Source: Fremontodendron californicum (lineage: Eukaryota > Streptophyta > Magnoliopsida > Malvales > Malvaceae). From it: DNA of 64,000 nt. Under the pieces are notes generated by a model, which worked only from the letters and a program-made list of their open reading frames with translations, did not search any database and was not told the origin of the DNA. Shown in pieces: positions 11,971 to 23,519 of this stretch (position 1 is the first letter of the stretch; each line of letters begins with the position of its first letter). The DNA lies in the NCBI GenBank assembly GCA_030761205.1, contig JAULJL010000011.1, positions 11,398,501 through 11,462,500 on the forward strand, read 5' to 3'. A program made the translations under genes and the position numbers.

Positions 11971-14862
11971 GTGCTGACTCCTCAAGACGCGCAGACGTCA
12001 AATGCCGTCGTGACAGGTACGTTAAATATTTGTTCCAAGCAGGCTGTAGTATTATTTGATTCGGGTGCTACGCACTCCTTTATATCCCTTTCCTTTGCTT
12101 CATGTTTGAACATGAATTATGATATGTTAGATGATCCGTTGATAGTGCTTACTCCGGTAGGGGAGGTTTATCCTGTGAACAGGATATCGAAAGGATGTGA
12201 AATACGGATCGAGGGTGAGATATTTTTGGTAGATCTAATTGAACTAGATATACTTGAGTTTGATGTAATTTTGGGCATGGACTGGTTGTCTGCCCACCAT
12301 GCAGTATTGGATTGCCACGAGAAAATGGTAATGTTGAAAATACCGGGTAAACATGTGTTGAGGTATCAAGGAGATCGTAGAACGACTTCGCCTCACTTGA
12401 TCTCGGTAATTAGTGCTGGGAAACTGTTAGCGAAGGGTTGCCAAGGATTCTTGGCATATGTATATGATGTTGAGATGAAGTCTCAAGATTTGAGAGGGAT
12501 TCCCGTGGTAGAGGATTTCCTTGATGTTTTTCCTGAGGAGTTGCCAAGACTTCCACCGGATAGGGAGATTGAGTTTTGCATAGATGTATCAACAGGAACA
12601 CAGCCGATATCCATTCCTTCTTGCCGTATGGCTCCGTTGGAGCTAAGGAAACTAAAGGTTCAGTTGCAGGATCCTTTTGATAAGGGCTTTATACGCTCGA
12701 GTACCTCTCCTTGGGGTGCTCCGATTTTATTTGTTAAGAAGAAGGATGGATCGTTACGGTTGTGTATTGATTACAGGCAGTTGAATAAAGTGATGACGAA
12801 GAATAAGTATCTGTTGCCTAGGATCGATGATTTATTCGATCAGTTGCAGGACGCTCAGTGCTTTTCTAAGATAGATCTTAGATCAGGGTACCATCAGCTT
12901 CGTATCATAAGGGAAGATATTCCCAAAACAGCCTTTCGCACTCGATATTGACACTATGAGTTTTTGGTCATGTCATTTGGACTGACGAATGCACCGGCAG
13001 CGTTCATGGATTTGAAGAACAGGGTGTTCAAACCTTCCTTGACCAGTTTGTGATTGTGTTCATCGATGATATCTTGGTGTATTCATGAGGCGATGATGAA
13101 CATAGAAAACACCTCCGCGTTGTCCTCGAGACTCTTCGAGCACACAAACTGTTTGCCAAGTTCTCCAAGTGTGAGTTTTGGCTATCGAGTGTGAGTTTTC
13201 TTGGTCATATAGTTTCGAAGGAAGGCATTTCTGTGGATCCCAAGAAGATTGACGCAGTACGAGACTGGGAGAGGCCGACTATAGTAACAGAGGTTAGGAG
13301 TTTCTTAGGGTTAGCTGGATATTATAGGAGGTTCGTGGAGAACTTCTCGAGGATAGCTGCACCACTGGCCAGGTTAACATAGAAGAATGTCAAGTTTGTT
13401 TGGTCAGATGAAGCGAAAAGAGCTTCAATAAACTTAAGGAGCTCTTGACTTCAGCACCAGTGTTAGCATTGCTAAATGAGACAGATGGCTTTGTGGTGTA
13501 TTGTGATGCTTCTCGCATAGGTTTGGGCTGCGTATTAATGCAGAAGAACATGATTATTGCTTATGCATCGAGACAGTTAAAAAGACATGAGAAGAACTAC
13601 CCTACGCACGACTTGGAACTGGCAGCCATTATCTTCGCATTGAAGATATGGCAACACTATTTGTATGGCCGATCATGTGAGATTTATACATACCACAAGA
13701 GTTTCAAGTATATATTTGATCAGCGGGAGTTGAATTTGAGACAGATGAGATGGTTGGAATTACTCAAGGATTATGATTGTACCATCCTTTATCAACCCGA
13801 CAAATCCAACGTTGTCGCGGATGCCTTGAGTAGGAAGTCCATGGGTAGCTTAACCTATGTAGCAGTACAGAGGAGACATATGGTTCGGGAAGTGAGGAAT
13901 TGCATCAATGATGGTGTGGTAATTAGTGTTACCGACACGGGGGAGATGTTAGCCCATGTGCAAGTACGGTTATCATTAGTGGAGGAGGTAAAACGGTTGC
14001 AACATGATGATGATTTTTGCATAGGAAAGAAAGCCCAGGTTGGACAAGGATTGTGCGAGGAGTTTCGTATAGATGATGATGGAACTTTATGGTTATATGA
14101 CCGCCTCGTGGTACCATTGGCAGGAGATATACGGCATAGACTACTCGACGCAGCTCATAGCTTATCCTACACTATGCACCCTGGTTCCACCAAGATGTAT
14201 CATGATCTACGAGCACATTATTGGTGGGAAGGCATGAAGAAGGATGTAGCAAACTTTGTGGCTAGATGTTTGGTGTGCCAACAGGTTAAGGCCGAACATC
14301 AGAAACCAACTACACTTCAGAGCTTGGATGTCCCTGAATGGAAATGGGACAAGATTACGATGGATTTACTCACGGGGTTGCCTAGATCAACCAAAGGATT
14401 TGACTCGATATGGGTGATTGTCGATAGATTGACCAAGTCTGCACATTTCTTGCCAGTGCGCACTACATATACGGCAACCCAGTATGCTAGACTATATTTG
14501 GACCAAATAGTGCCTTTGCATGGAGTGCCTATTTCCATTGTGTCAGATAGAGGCACACAGTTCACATCGAGGTTTTGGGAATCATTTCAAAGGGCACTGG
14601 GTACTCAGTTGAGATTCAGTACCGCGTTCTATCCCCAAACCAATGGTCAGTCTGAGAGGACCATCCAAACTTTAGAGGATATGCTTCGGGCATGTGTTTT
14701 AGATTTTGAGGGTAGCTGGGATCAGCACTTGTCTTTGATTGAGTTTGCATATAATAACAGCTATCAGAGTACCATACAGATGGCACCATATGAAGCATTG
14801 TATGGCCAAAAATATAGATCTCCAGTGGGATTGTTCGAGGTGGGTGATCGTCCATTATTAGG
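11971..14862 (+). pseudogene. Element A pol: protease, reverse transcriptase, RNase H, integrase (5' part), broken
   Basis: The aspartic protease has DSGATHSF at 12058-12081. The reverse transcriptase follows with RLCIDYRQLNK and DLRSGYHQLRI, and its catalytic FIDD is at 13059-13070. RNase H begins near 13490 (VVYCDASRIGLG). The integrase contains the HHCC-type zinc region (about 14170-14290) and catalytic-core motifs (MDLLTGLPRSTKG, SDRGTQFTSRFW, NGQSERTIQTLEDML). Disruptions include a TGA at about 12949, frameshifts between 12950 and 13445 and in-frame stops near 13087 and 13379. The integrase is cut at 14862 by element B and resumes at 23520. Confidence 0.9.
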
Positions 14863-16715
14863 TGATGCACCCAAAAGAGTGTATCTTATTTAACCTTGCA
14901 CTAAAAAGATAAATTGTAAGTATAGTAGTTAGCAAGGGTCGAGTCCTCAGGGATTGGGTTTTAGTTTATAAGTTAATAGTTTAAAACTTAAATTCAAGAA
15001 CAATAAAAGAAAAGGGGTTTTTGAAGCCAGATTTAAACTAAAGTAAATAATAAGAATAAGATGCAAGGCGGTATAACCAGCCAATAAAAATATATATACT
15101 AAATTAGGCGGTATAACCAGCCAATATATATACTAAATTAGGCGGTATAACCAGCCAATAAAAATAAAACAAAGTTAATATACAAATTAGGCGGTATAAC
15201 CAGCCAATAAAAATAAATATACTTTTAAAAATAAGCAAACTAGAAAAGTAAGAAAACAAGTAAGTAAGAAGAATCAAATATGAAAAATATGGTTAAGGTT
15301 TCATTCTCCACCACTAGACATCATTAAGAATCAATTTCAGATCTATCAATATCAACCAACTATCAAAGTTAACAACCGTAGATAACAACAAGCTCTGTTA
15401 TCCCAATCTTTCCTTAGTTTGTCGTTAAATAGAACAAGCTCTCTATTTAATCTCTAACCATTAAACAACCTAGAATAAGCTCTCTAAATTCAATTTAATG
15501 GCAGCTTTATGATGAGAAAGATAGGTTGATCTAAGCAACAAACACATAAGCTCGGATTGTTCAACTTAGGTTATGTTCCACTTTGCAATTATTGAAAACT
15601 TGACCATAATCATTAATCACAAATTGCCACTTATGAATAGGAAATCAAGACAATTACACGGATCAAGACTCCTAAACTAGCAATAGATAATTATCAAGAT
15701 CTATCTAGTTGTACACCTAAATAAATCAAGACAACATCATGAACAATTCTTGTAGAAGAACATAAGCAACTTTGATAGAAAATTAATGATAGATAGAATC
15801 TAAAAATCAATTACAAAACATGTCTAGGGCTTTGAAATCACCCTTAACCAAATAGAAGTTTAGCCTAGCATAGGCATTGTAAACATAAACATAAAATTAA
15901 AGAGAATCTAAGAAGGAAATAAAAGAAAGAAAGAAGAAGAAGAAAATAAAGAAAAAGAAAACTAGAGAAAAGAAAGAAGAAGAAAACTTAGAGAATTTTA
16001 TTACAATGGCTAATATCCTACCAATGTACAATATGATCCTCTACAATCATCCAAGGCCCTCTATTTATACACATTTTGGAGGGCTAAATGACAAGAGACA
16101 AGCTTTACAAATTTCAAAGGTAGGTATAATAGGTGGGTGCATTTTTCTAACAATTTTCGTCATATTGTATGACAATTTTGATCAGCCAACTTGATGGTCG
16201 ATTTTGTCAATATTGGAGGCCTGATCTGATCACATGGTCTTCTAGAAAAATGTTCCCCTGTCAGTTAATGATCCATAGCCGTTGGAATCAGCTCATTTTC
16301 TGATGTGGATAAGAAGATATGGGCAAAATACGAAAACAGGTCAGCACAGACGTCATTGCACATCAGCCAACTTGATGGTCGACTTCAATAGGGAAAACGA
16401 CTCCGTTTCAGGAAGTGTAAAACATGAAAAAGATAGATATGCCTCTTAACTTTGTACGGTTAAAATTTCAGCCTTATTGCTTCAGTGAAACTCCAGATAT
16501 AGCTGATATGGCAAAAGGTATCGGAACTGGAACTGAACTAGATTTGCCCTTAATTCTAGTAATCTGAAATCACTCAAAGAAACTTGTGAAAAACACCAAA
16601 TTACATAAAAATATAAATGATCATAAACACAATTAGACTAAACAATAATAACTCGTATTTGACACAAAACAATAATAAAACATAACTAAAAACTATATAA
16701 TTATACGAGTTATCA
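14863..16715 (-). repeat. LTR of element B (3' LTR in its own sense)
   Basis: 1853 bp, from TGATGCACCCAAAAG to ACGAGTTATCA. It is nearly identical to 21662-23514. On the minus strand its U3 carries a TATA-box-like TATAAATAG (16061-16069). It contains four GGCGGTATAACCAGCC repeats near 15067-15208. Confidence 0.95.
15067..15208. repeat. Four spaced copies of GGCGGTATAACCAGCCAATA in the element B LTR
   Basis: The 20-bp word recurs four times, separated by AT-rich linkers of 20-30 bp. It is repeated in the other LTR (21866-22007) and, unusually, in the leader of element C rather than in its LTR. Confidence 0.9.
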
Positions 16716-16730
16716 CACCCCCACACTTAG
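16716..16730 (-). other. Polypurine tract of element B
   Basis: On the minus strand AAGTGTGGGGGTG directly precedes the LTR. This is the expected primer for plus-strand DNA synthesis and fixes the orientation of the element. Confidence 0.8.
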
Positions 16731-18489
16731 ATTGTTGCTAGTCCCTAGCAACGACTCAATAAAAATAAAATAAGAAAATCTAATCTAATCCATTTTCGTA
16801 GGAAATCACGGTGGCACTTAGCATGTGACACAAGCCTTTAAACCCCTAGGTGTCCCTAGTGGACGAGTTTAGCCTCGTGAGGGTTTACTAGGACGATACC
16901 CACAAACATTGAAGACATAAGAAAAACTAAAAATAATAATTATAACTAATCCTTCCAATATAAATTAGAGATAATCATTGGACAAGTCTTAAAAACTAAT
17001 CAATAGCTTAAAGAAATTCACAAAAAATCTTGCTTGAATGTAAATAGTTTGAGTTAAGCCAATATTAACATAACATATTTCAATCAAAATAGTGCATATT
17101 CAAACTTAATCTCAACTTCTCACATGGGATACTCTCTTGATTTTCACTCTTTAAAGTAGTGGTAAAGTGTTTACACTCAATCAATCTCATGAAAACACTT
17201 CTACCATATGCTTGCTTGTCCACCTATTCTCCACTATTTAGATCATACAACTTCATAAATCAAGAGGTCTTTATTCAAGGTTGTAATGGGGCCAAAGGGT
17301 TATAATGTGGTTAAAGAACAAAAGGATAAAGATATCACAAAGGTTCCAAAGAGTTCATAGAGTTTAGAGACATAATAAGATCATACAAATAAAACTTCTC
17401 AAAACTCTTATAAAGCACATAATAACATAGGCTAAATATTCATGTTGAGCCTTTGCATCATTCTAACCAACTTTGTAACATCTTTTTCTTTACTTTAACT
17501 AGAAGTTCAAGAGAAGATTTTTTTTTTTTTTTTAATATGGGAATGTATTTGACAATGATCCCTTTCTTTTTCTCTTGACTTTTTCTTTTCTTCCCCCACA
17601 CTTATCTTTTGTTTCCAACCCAAATTTTTAACTAAAAATATCCCTTGTTTTTTTGCAATATGTCTCAAAATATATAATCCATCTTTAGAACAAGGGTAAG
17701 GATATAAGTATATTTAGGCTAGGTGTAAGTTGCGGTTACCAATAAAATAGCATATTTAATGTAGGCTCAAATTGGCTCACTAGTGGGGATGTTCTCTTAG
17801 AACATTAATAATGGATGGCTGTTTGGTTCTGGTTATAATCCTAATGCCTCTATCATATTCATGTTATCACATGTATCAATATAGTCTCAAACGGTTTAAA
17901 GCAATTTCTAGAGAATCATGTAATCATAAGAACACTCAAGAAAGAAATTAGATTGATATGTATAATGCATCAATCATTATAGGCTCAAAAACTCACAAGG
18001 ATGATTATACAAGTCAGATTAAGTCTAAACATGCTTCTTTCTCAATCAACATATCATATTAACATTGGCTCATAAAAAGGTTGATATCAAGCTCAATTCT
18101 CATGAAAATCTTCTCACTAATAAATCTGTTTTAGACTTATGCAATTCATATCTCATCATAGTATTGAAAGTAACTAAAACACGCTAAAAACACACAAAGT
18201 CTAAACATGTTTTTTTTTTTTCTTTTTGAAGAAGATTAAATCAAACTGACAAGGTATGTCTCAAGTCTCCCTTACTCAGACCTTGTTCAGAATGAATACT
18301 TCTAAATGTCTTAAAACACAACAATTTTTTTTTTTTTTTAAATTAGCAAAATATGTCCCTTACCCCCTACTAAAATATGACATTGTCCCCAATGTCAAAT
18401 TTTAAAGGTAGAATTTAGGAGATATTACCTGCAGAGGTTGCTAACCACTTATTATAACTGAGACACAACAAACAAAATGTTAGATAATG
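16731..18489. other. Non-coding 3' region of element B between the LOG ORF and the polypurine tract
   Basis: About 1.75 kb without a credible ORF. It contains homopolymer T/A runs (near 17518 and 18210). The same region is present in element C (39599-41351) with small indels, so it is a conserved part of the family rather than random flank. It may be a long 3' untranslated region. Confidence 0.7.
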
Positions 18490-19137
18490 TCACAAAGACA
18501 AAGTGCAATCCACTCCTTGCTCGTCCATATCTCTTTTTCTTTTTCCGAGCGTTTGCGAAACAACCGTAGCAGATAAACACTCATAAGCTTGGAGCTTTTT
18601 AAGTAAATCTTCAATGGTTGTAGCAGAAATTATGGTTCTCCTTGCCTCTGAAAACATGAATCCATTATCCACAGCATTATCTAAATATGAAAGCAAATTA
18701 CTAAAATAACCATTAATATTAAGCAAACCAATGGGTTTCTTATTTGTGACCAAAGATGACCAAGAAGCCACGCAAGTTATTTCTTCCAATGTACCCAGAC
18801 CTCCTGGTAAAGCAATGAATGCATCGGCAGAATGGTACATGATTGTCATCCGTTCAGGGATACTCCAGACTTGTATTTCCTTACCCACGGTAGGTCCACA
18901 AAAACTTGTGAATAGTTTTGGCACGATTCCTAGAACTGGACTTTTTCCGGCGTGTGCTGCTGTAGCGACTGCTCCCATTAAACCCGTACTACTGCCTCCA
19001 TAAATCAAGTGGATCTTTTGTTGGGCAAGTATTACTCCAACTCTTATGGCTTCATCAGCGAATATGTTATTTTTCCCGGGATAAGCACCTCCAAAGACAC
19101 AAATTTTTTTAATGCGCTGGGACGAAGTACTTTCCAT
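18490..19137 (-). CDS. LOG-family protein carried by retrotransposon element B
   Basis: 215 aa, intron-less. LOG enzymes release active cytokinin bases from cytokinin riboside 5'-monophosphates. The N-terminal strand KKICVFGGAYPG, the nucleotide-binding loop YGGSSTGLMG (residues 46-55) and the signature PGGLGTLEE (111-119) identify the family. The Arg equivalent to the catalytic one (96) and the Glu of the signature (119) are kept, but the usual Lys after that Arg is Met. Compared with the element C copy, the loop has Ser for Gly at position 48/49 and AHAGKSP for AHAGGSP, so this copy departs from the family consensus. I chose the Met at 19137 because the MESTSS start is shared by both copies; an upstream extension to 19323 is open only here. 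Plant LOG genes normally have introns, so this is probably an RNA-derived capture. Activity is unproven. Confidence 0.85.
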   Translation of the reverse strand: MESTSSQRIKKICVFGGAYPGKNNIFADEAIRVGVILAQQKIHLIYGGSSTGLMGAVATAAHAGKSPVLGIVPKLFTSFCGPTVGKEIQVWSIPERMTIMYHSADAFIALPGGLGTLEEITCVASWSSLVTNKKPIGLLNINGYFSNLLSYLDNAVDNGFMFSEARRTIISATTIEDLLKKLQAYECLSATVVSQTLGKRKRDMDEQGVDCTLSL

Positions 19138-19498
19138 TTTTTTTTTTCGAGTGCCTGAAAGAGAATGAGTACATGGTGTAATATATAGAGGACTGAGTAG
19201 TGAATCAGACAAGAGTAATAATGTCGCCGAAAGTGTATCTGACCTGTCAGAAGAAAATGTTAACCTAACAAAAGATTTTTGCGTGATTTCAGGAAGAAAA
19301 TCAAAAAGAGAAGAAAAAATCAACCGTAAAAGACAAATAAAAAAAACGAGAATAATTACACAAATCGAACAACACGTAAATTAAAACAAAATAAAGTTAT
19401 TGCAAATCAAACCAAAAGCTGAGAAGTCATTTATTGTAGTTGTGATTGTGGCTCACATCTTCCTCTGGTTTTACGTCCAGAAACGGCTTAAACGCCTT

Positions 19499-20035
19499 CT
19501 ATGAGTCGAGGATATGCTTCCCATCCAGTTTTCTTACAAGCTGGCAAACAGGGTCTTTTAACATCAGATTCCCAAGATGTTGCCATTCCCTTTGGAATTG
19601 CGGCCATAAATCAAGAATTTCTCTTTGTACGTCTCCACTAGGATGCGTCTCAAGAGAAAGTTGGATATTATCCAAATTCTCCTTACTCAGTCCATCCTTA
19701 ATGAATTCAATTTTATCATCTCGATTAGAGGATGAAATCCCAATAGAACGACATTTACCATTACACGTCCATCGTGCACATTTGTGGCAATTTGAACTCA
19801 TGCGCTTTGCTCGACGCTTCTTTGCAAAAGTGCTTCTACCTGTACTTGGTAAATGCAAAACAGGAAGATATTCATCTTCACGTACCTTGGCTTCAATTAT
19901 CCAACGTATGTCTCCAGGAATCCCTTTGTGCATAAGCATTCTTAATCTTTCAAATCGAACTTGGTAAAGCTTCAGTAAAATATTTCGAGGAAAGGGAGGA
20001 AATCGTTTCTGCAATCTTGTGAGAATATCATCCAT
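19499..20035 (-). CDS. Unrecognised 178-aa Cys-rich basic ORF in element B
   Basis: I do not recognise this protein. It begins MDDILTRLQKRFPPFPRN, has a basic stretch KKRRAKR (about residues 72-78, nuclear-localisation-like) followed by a compact cysteine cluster CHKCARWTCNGKC (Cys 83, 86, 91, 95). The C-terminal half is acidic and Trp/Leu-rich. It lies upstream of the LOG ORF in the same sense, separated by about 360 bases, and occurs again in element C, where a Glu codon has become TAG so only 118 aa remain. Its place between the pol remnant and the 3' LTR is where Athila elements carry an extra, envelope-like ORF, but I see no membrane segments to support that reading. It could be a second captured host gene or an element-specific accessory protein. 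Confidence 0.6.
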   Translation of the reverse strand: MDDILTRLQKRFPPFPRNILLKLYQVRFERLRMLMHKGIPGDIRWIIEAKVREDEYLPVLHLPSTGRSTFAKKRRAKRMSSNCHKCARWTCNGKCRSIGISSSNRDDKIEFIKDGLSKENLDNIQLSLETHPSGDVQREILDLWPQFQREWQHLGNLMLKDPVCQLVRKLDGKHILDS

Positions 20036-20580
20036 CCTGAAAAAAAAAATGAAAAAAAATTGAAAGAGAAATTGGAAGAGAAATTTATATACAATATCAG
20101 TTTTGTGGGTAGCTGATGGAACCGATTTAAATAATCACGGAGTACCGTTATCCGCCATTTAACCGGGGTTAAAAAAAATAAAAATTATATTTACATCTAG
20201 TTATTTTCAAAACAAGGATCAAAAAAAAAAAAAAAAACAACATAAAAAGACTCAAAAATAAAACACTCTAAATAAAATCCTAAATTCTTCCCCCCACACA
20301 TAATTCTTACATTGTCATTAATGTAATGCTATTATCCCCCAATGCAAGAATTATATGTAAGAGAAAAGAACTATTAAACAAAAGAAACTTATGCAGCCTA
20401 AATGAACTTAAAAACAGTAAACACAATTAACAAAGAAACATAAGAAATAAAAATAAAAACAATAAAAATAATAAAAGAAAAAGGAAAAGAAAGAGAAAGC
20501 AAATCTGAATATGGAAGGTTGGCAATTTCATCTTTAATTGGGCTGCCTTCCCAATTAACACTTGAGTTAGTGTTTTGAAT

Positions 20581-21519
20581 CTAACCAACACCCCTTCTTG
20601 GCTTTTTACGCTTGTCAGGCTCATACATGAAATTTCCCAAATTTATGCGTTTGAGAGGTAGCTTTCTTTGCACAACAGTGGATGTATTCTCCATTACAAG
20701 TATTATTCCATCATCCTTGGTGGTGCATATCTCATCGAGGAATGATGCATCTTTTGGTACTTGTTGAATGACATCCACAAACAAACTGTTTAAGGTTTCC
20801 AGCGTGTCTTGTTCATGTTCATCCTCCTTGAACTTTGCGAATCTACTAGGAAAAGGTGGAGAAGAAACATTAGTAAAAATTGGAATCTCAAACGTTACCT
20901 CAGGTGCTGAAATACTCTTATTTGGATCATTGGCTTCATTATCCTCAAGAATAGAATTCATCTCTAATTTTATCTCATCCTCATCTTGTTCCTCATTCCT
21001 CAAGGTCACAATAGTAGCATTCTCCTTTGGGTTAATCATCGTTTGGGCAGAGAGTTCTTCAGATCTTTGTGCTACCCATACCACCATACTACTAGCCAAT
21101 AGGCTCATTTGCCTTTCCAAACTCTGGATACTTGCCCTTGTTTCCTGTTGAAATTGCAAAGTATTAGTAACAAGAGAATCGACAAGATCTTCTAAAGAAG
21201 TACCTGAGTTTTGAGTCATATGTAGTGGCTGAAAAAGATCTGGTTCTTGAGACCATGATTGATTAAATCTAGATGGATGAGTGTAATTGGCATAAGGATC
21301 TACTTCTTGGTAATTTTTCGAGTAGCCATAATTAGTATGATCCCACCATCCCTCATGGTAAGTGTTTGAGTAATGATCATACTGTTGGTCTTGGAACACT
21401 TGATGGCCTTGACATCCTCCCATGGCCAATTGTTGAACTGGGGAGGTGAGATTGGCTTGTTGATTCTCCATGTTCATGTATGCCACCAACTCTTCAAGTG
21501 TTAGATTGCTCAATTCCAT
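20581..21519 (-). CDS. gag-derived ORF of element B, 312 aa
   Basis: It starts MELSNLTLEELVAYM, 143 bases inside the LTR. The middle has a Tyr/His/Gln-rich segment and QSLERQMSLLASSM, which resembles the leucine-rich tail of Athila Gag. The segment VDVIQQVPKDASFLDEICTTK is clearly the counterpart of LLDAIKQVPSYAKFLKDMC in the element C Gag. The capsid core and CCHC knuckle are missing, so this is only a remodelled Gag C-terminal region; it stops before the protease. Whether the protein has any role in packaging is unknown. Confidence 0.7.
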   Translation of the reverse strand: MELSNLTLEELVAYMNMENQQANLTSPVQQLAMGGCQGHQVFQDQQYDHYSNTYHEGWWDHTNYGYSKNYQEVDPYANYTHPSRFNQSWSQEPDLFQPLHMTQNSGTSLEDLVDSLVTNTLQFQQETRASIQSLERQMSLLASSMVVWVAQRSEELSAQTMINPKENATIVTLRNEEQDEDEIKLEMNSILEDNEANDPNKSISAPEVTFEIPIFTNVSSPPFPSRFAKFKEDEHEQDTLETLNSLFVDVIQQVPKDASFLDEICTTKDDGIILVMENTSTVVQRKLPLKRINLGNFMYEPDKRKKPRRGVG

Positions 21520-21637
21520 TGTTTTTTTTTTTTTTTTTTTTAAATTTGAAAAGAAAAACTTGTATGTACAAGAAAATAAAACTAATTAGAACTGAAAATA
21601 AGAATAAACCAAGTAACAAATAAACTAAAGAAAGCAA

Positions 21638-21655
21638 TCCCCGGCAACGGCGCCA
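21638..21655 (-). other. Primer-binding site of element B (Asp-tRNA)
   Basis: On the minus strand TGGCGCCGTTGCCGGGGA lies six bases inside the LTR. It is the complement of the plant Asp-tRNA 3' end and is typical of Athila-like elements. Confidence 0.88.
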
Positions 21656-21661
21656 AAAATT

Positions 21662-23514
21662 TGATGCACCCAAAAGAGTGTATCTTATTTAACCTTGCAC
21701 TAAAAAGATAAATTGTAAGTATAGTAGTTAGCAAGGGTCGAGTCCTCAGGGATTGGGTTTTAGTTTATAAGTTAATAGTTTAAAACTTAAATTCAAGAAC
21801 AATAAAAGAAAAGGGGTTTTTGAAGCCAGATTTAAACTAAAGTAAATAATAAGAATAAGATGCAAGGCGGTATAACCAGCCAATAAAAATATATATACTA
21901 AATTAGGCGGTATAACCAGCCAATATATATACTAAATTAGGCGGTATAACCAGCCAATAAAAATAAAACAAAGTTAATATACAAATTAGGCGGTATAACC
22001 AGCCAATAAAAATAAATATACTTTTAAAAATAAGCAAACTAGAAAAGTAAGAAAACAAGTAAGTAAGAAGAATCAAATATGAAAAATATGGTTAAGGTTT
22101 CATTCTCCACCACTAGACATCATTAAGAATCAATTTCAGATCTATCAATATCAACCAACTATCAAAGTTAACAACCGTAGATAACAACAAGCTCTGTTAT
22201 CCCAATCTTTCCTTAGTTTGTCGTTAAATAGAACAAGCTCTCTATTTAATCTCTAACCATTAAACAACCTAGAATAAGCTCTCTAAATTCAATTTAATGG
22301 CAGCTTTATGATGAGAAAGATAGGTTGATCTAAGCAACAAACACATAAGCTCGGATTGTTCAACTTAGGTTATGTTCCACTTTGCAATTATTGAAAACTT
22401 GACCATAATCATTAATCACAAATTGCCACTTATGAATAGGAAATCAAGACAATTACACGGATCAAGACTCCTAAACTAGCAATAGATAATTATCAAGATC
22501 TATCTAGTTGTACACCTAAATAAATCAAGACAACATCATGAACAATTCTTGTAGAAGAACATAAGCAACTTTGATAGAAAATTAATGATAGATAGAATCT
22601 AAAAATCAATCACAAAACATGTCTAGGGCTTTGAAATCACCCTTAACCAAATAGAAGTTTAGCCTAGCATAGGCATTGTAAACATAAACATAAAATTAAA
22701 GAGAATCTAAGAAGGAAATAAAAGAAAGAAAGAAGAAGAAGAAAATAAAGAAAAAGAAAACTAGAGAAAAGAAAGAAGAAGAAAACTTAGAGAATTTTAT
22801 TACAATGGCTAATATCCTACCAATGTACAATATGATCCTCTACAATCATCCAAGGCCCTCTATTTATACACATTTTGGAGGGCTAAATGACAAGAGACAA
22901 GCTTTACAAATTTCAAAGGTAGGTATAATAGGTGGGTGCATTTTTCTAACAATTTTCGTCATATTGTATGACAATTTTGATCAGCCAACTTGATGGTCGA
23001 TTTTGTCAATATTGGAGGCCTGATCTGATCACATGGTCTTCTAGAAAAATGTTCCCCTGTCAGTTACTGATCCATAGCCGTTGAAATCAGCTCATTTTCT
23101 GATGTGGATAAGAAGATATGGGCAAAATACGAAAACAGGTCAGCACAGACGTCATTGCACATCAGCCAACTTGATGGTCGATTTCGCTAGGGAAAACGAC
23201 TCCGTTTCAGGAAGTGTAAAACATGAAAAAGATAGATATGCCTCTTAACTTTGTACGGTTAAAATTTCAGCCTTATTGCTTCAGTGAAACTCCAGATATA
23301 GCTGATATGGCAAAAGGTATCGGAACTGGAACTGAACTAGATTTGCCCTTAATTCTAGTAATCTGAAATCACTCAAAGAAACTTGTGAAAAACACCAAAT
23401 TACATAAAAATATAAATGATCATAAAATAAATTAGACTAAACAATAATAACTCGTATTTGACACAAAACAATAATAAAACATAACTAAAAACTATATAAT
23501 TATACGAGTTATCA
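21662..23514 (-). repeat. LTR of element B (5' LTR in its own sense)
   Basis: 1853 bp, the same length as 14863-16715, with about ten differences (for example near 22613, 23067, 23083, 23190 and 23430). This copy would drive transcription of the element. Confidence 0.95.
22860..22868 (-). promoter_or_regulatory. Probable TATA box of the element B promoter
   Basis: TATAAATAG on the minus strand lies about 650 bases from the U3 end of the LTR. The identical motif and context occur in the element C LTR (47021-47029), so the promoter block is shared between the two families. Confidence 0.6.
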
Positions 23515-23519
23515 TTAGG

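Larger units (their letters stand above)
14863..23514 (-). mobile_element. Element B: young non-autonomous Athila-like LTR retrotransposon carrying a LOG-like gene
   Basis: It is inserted in the integrase of element A with a perfect 5-bp duplication TTAGG (14858-14862 and 23515-23519) and TG...CA ends. LTRs of exactly 1853 bp each lie at 14863-16715 and 21662-23514 and differ at only about ten positions by eye, so insertion is recent. Orientation is minus: the Asp-tRNA primer site is beside the 21662 LTR and the G-rich polypurine tract beside the 16715 LTR. The internal region (4.9 kb) holds, in sense order, a gag-derived ORF, an unrecognised Cys-rich ORF and a LOG-family ORF. Protease, reverse transcriptase and integrase are absent, so any movement needs enzymes from a relative. 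Confidence 0.95.

Noticed and set aside
16006..16194. Plus-strand 62-aa ORF, identical copy at 22805-22993
   Set aside because: It lies inside the element B LTR, antisense to its promoter, and is identical in both copies only because the LTRs are. No domain or coding bias supports it.
18731..19003. Plus-strand ORFs opposite the LOG gene (also at 41593-41865)
   Set aside because: They are shadow frames of the LOG coding sequence on the other strand.
20427..20624. 65-aa minus-strand ORF ending in a Leu/Phe run between the element B gag and the Cys-rich ORF
   Set aside because: The hydrophobic tail comes from a simple AAATAA-type repeat. I considered an envelope-like membrane segment but the composition is better explained by low complexity.
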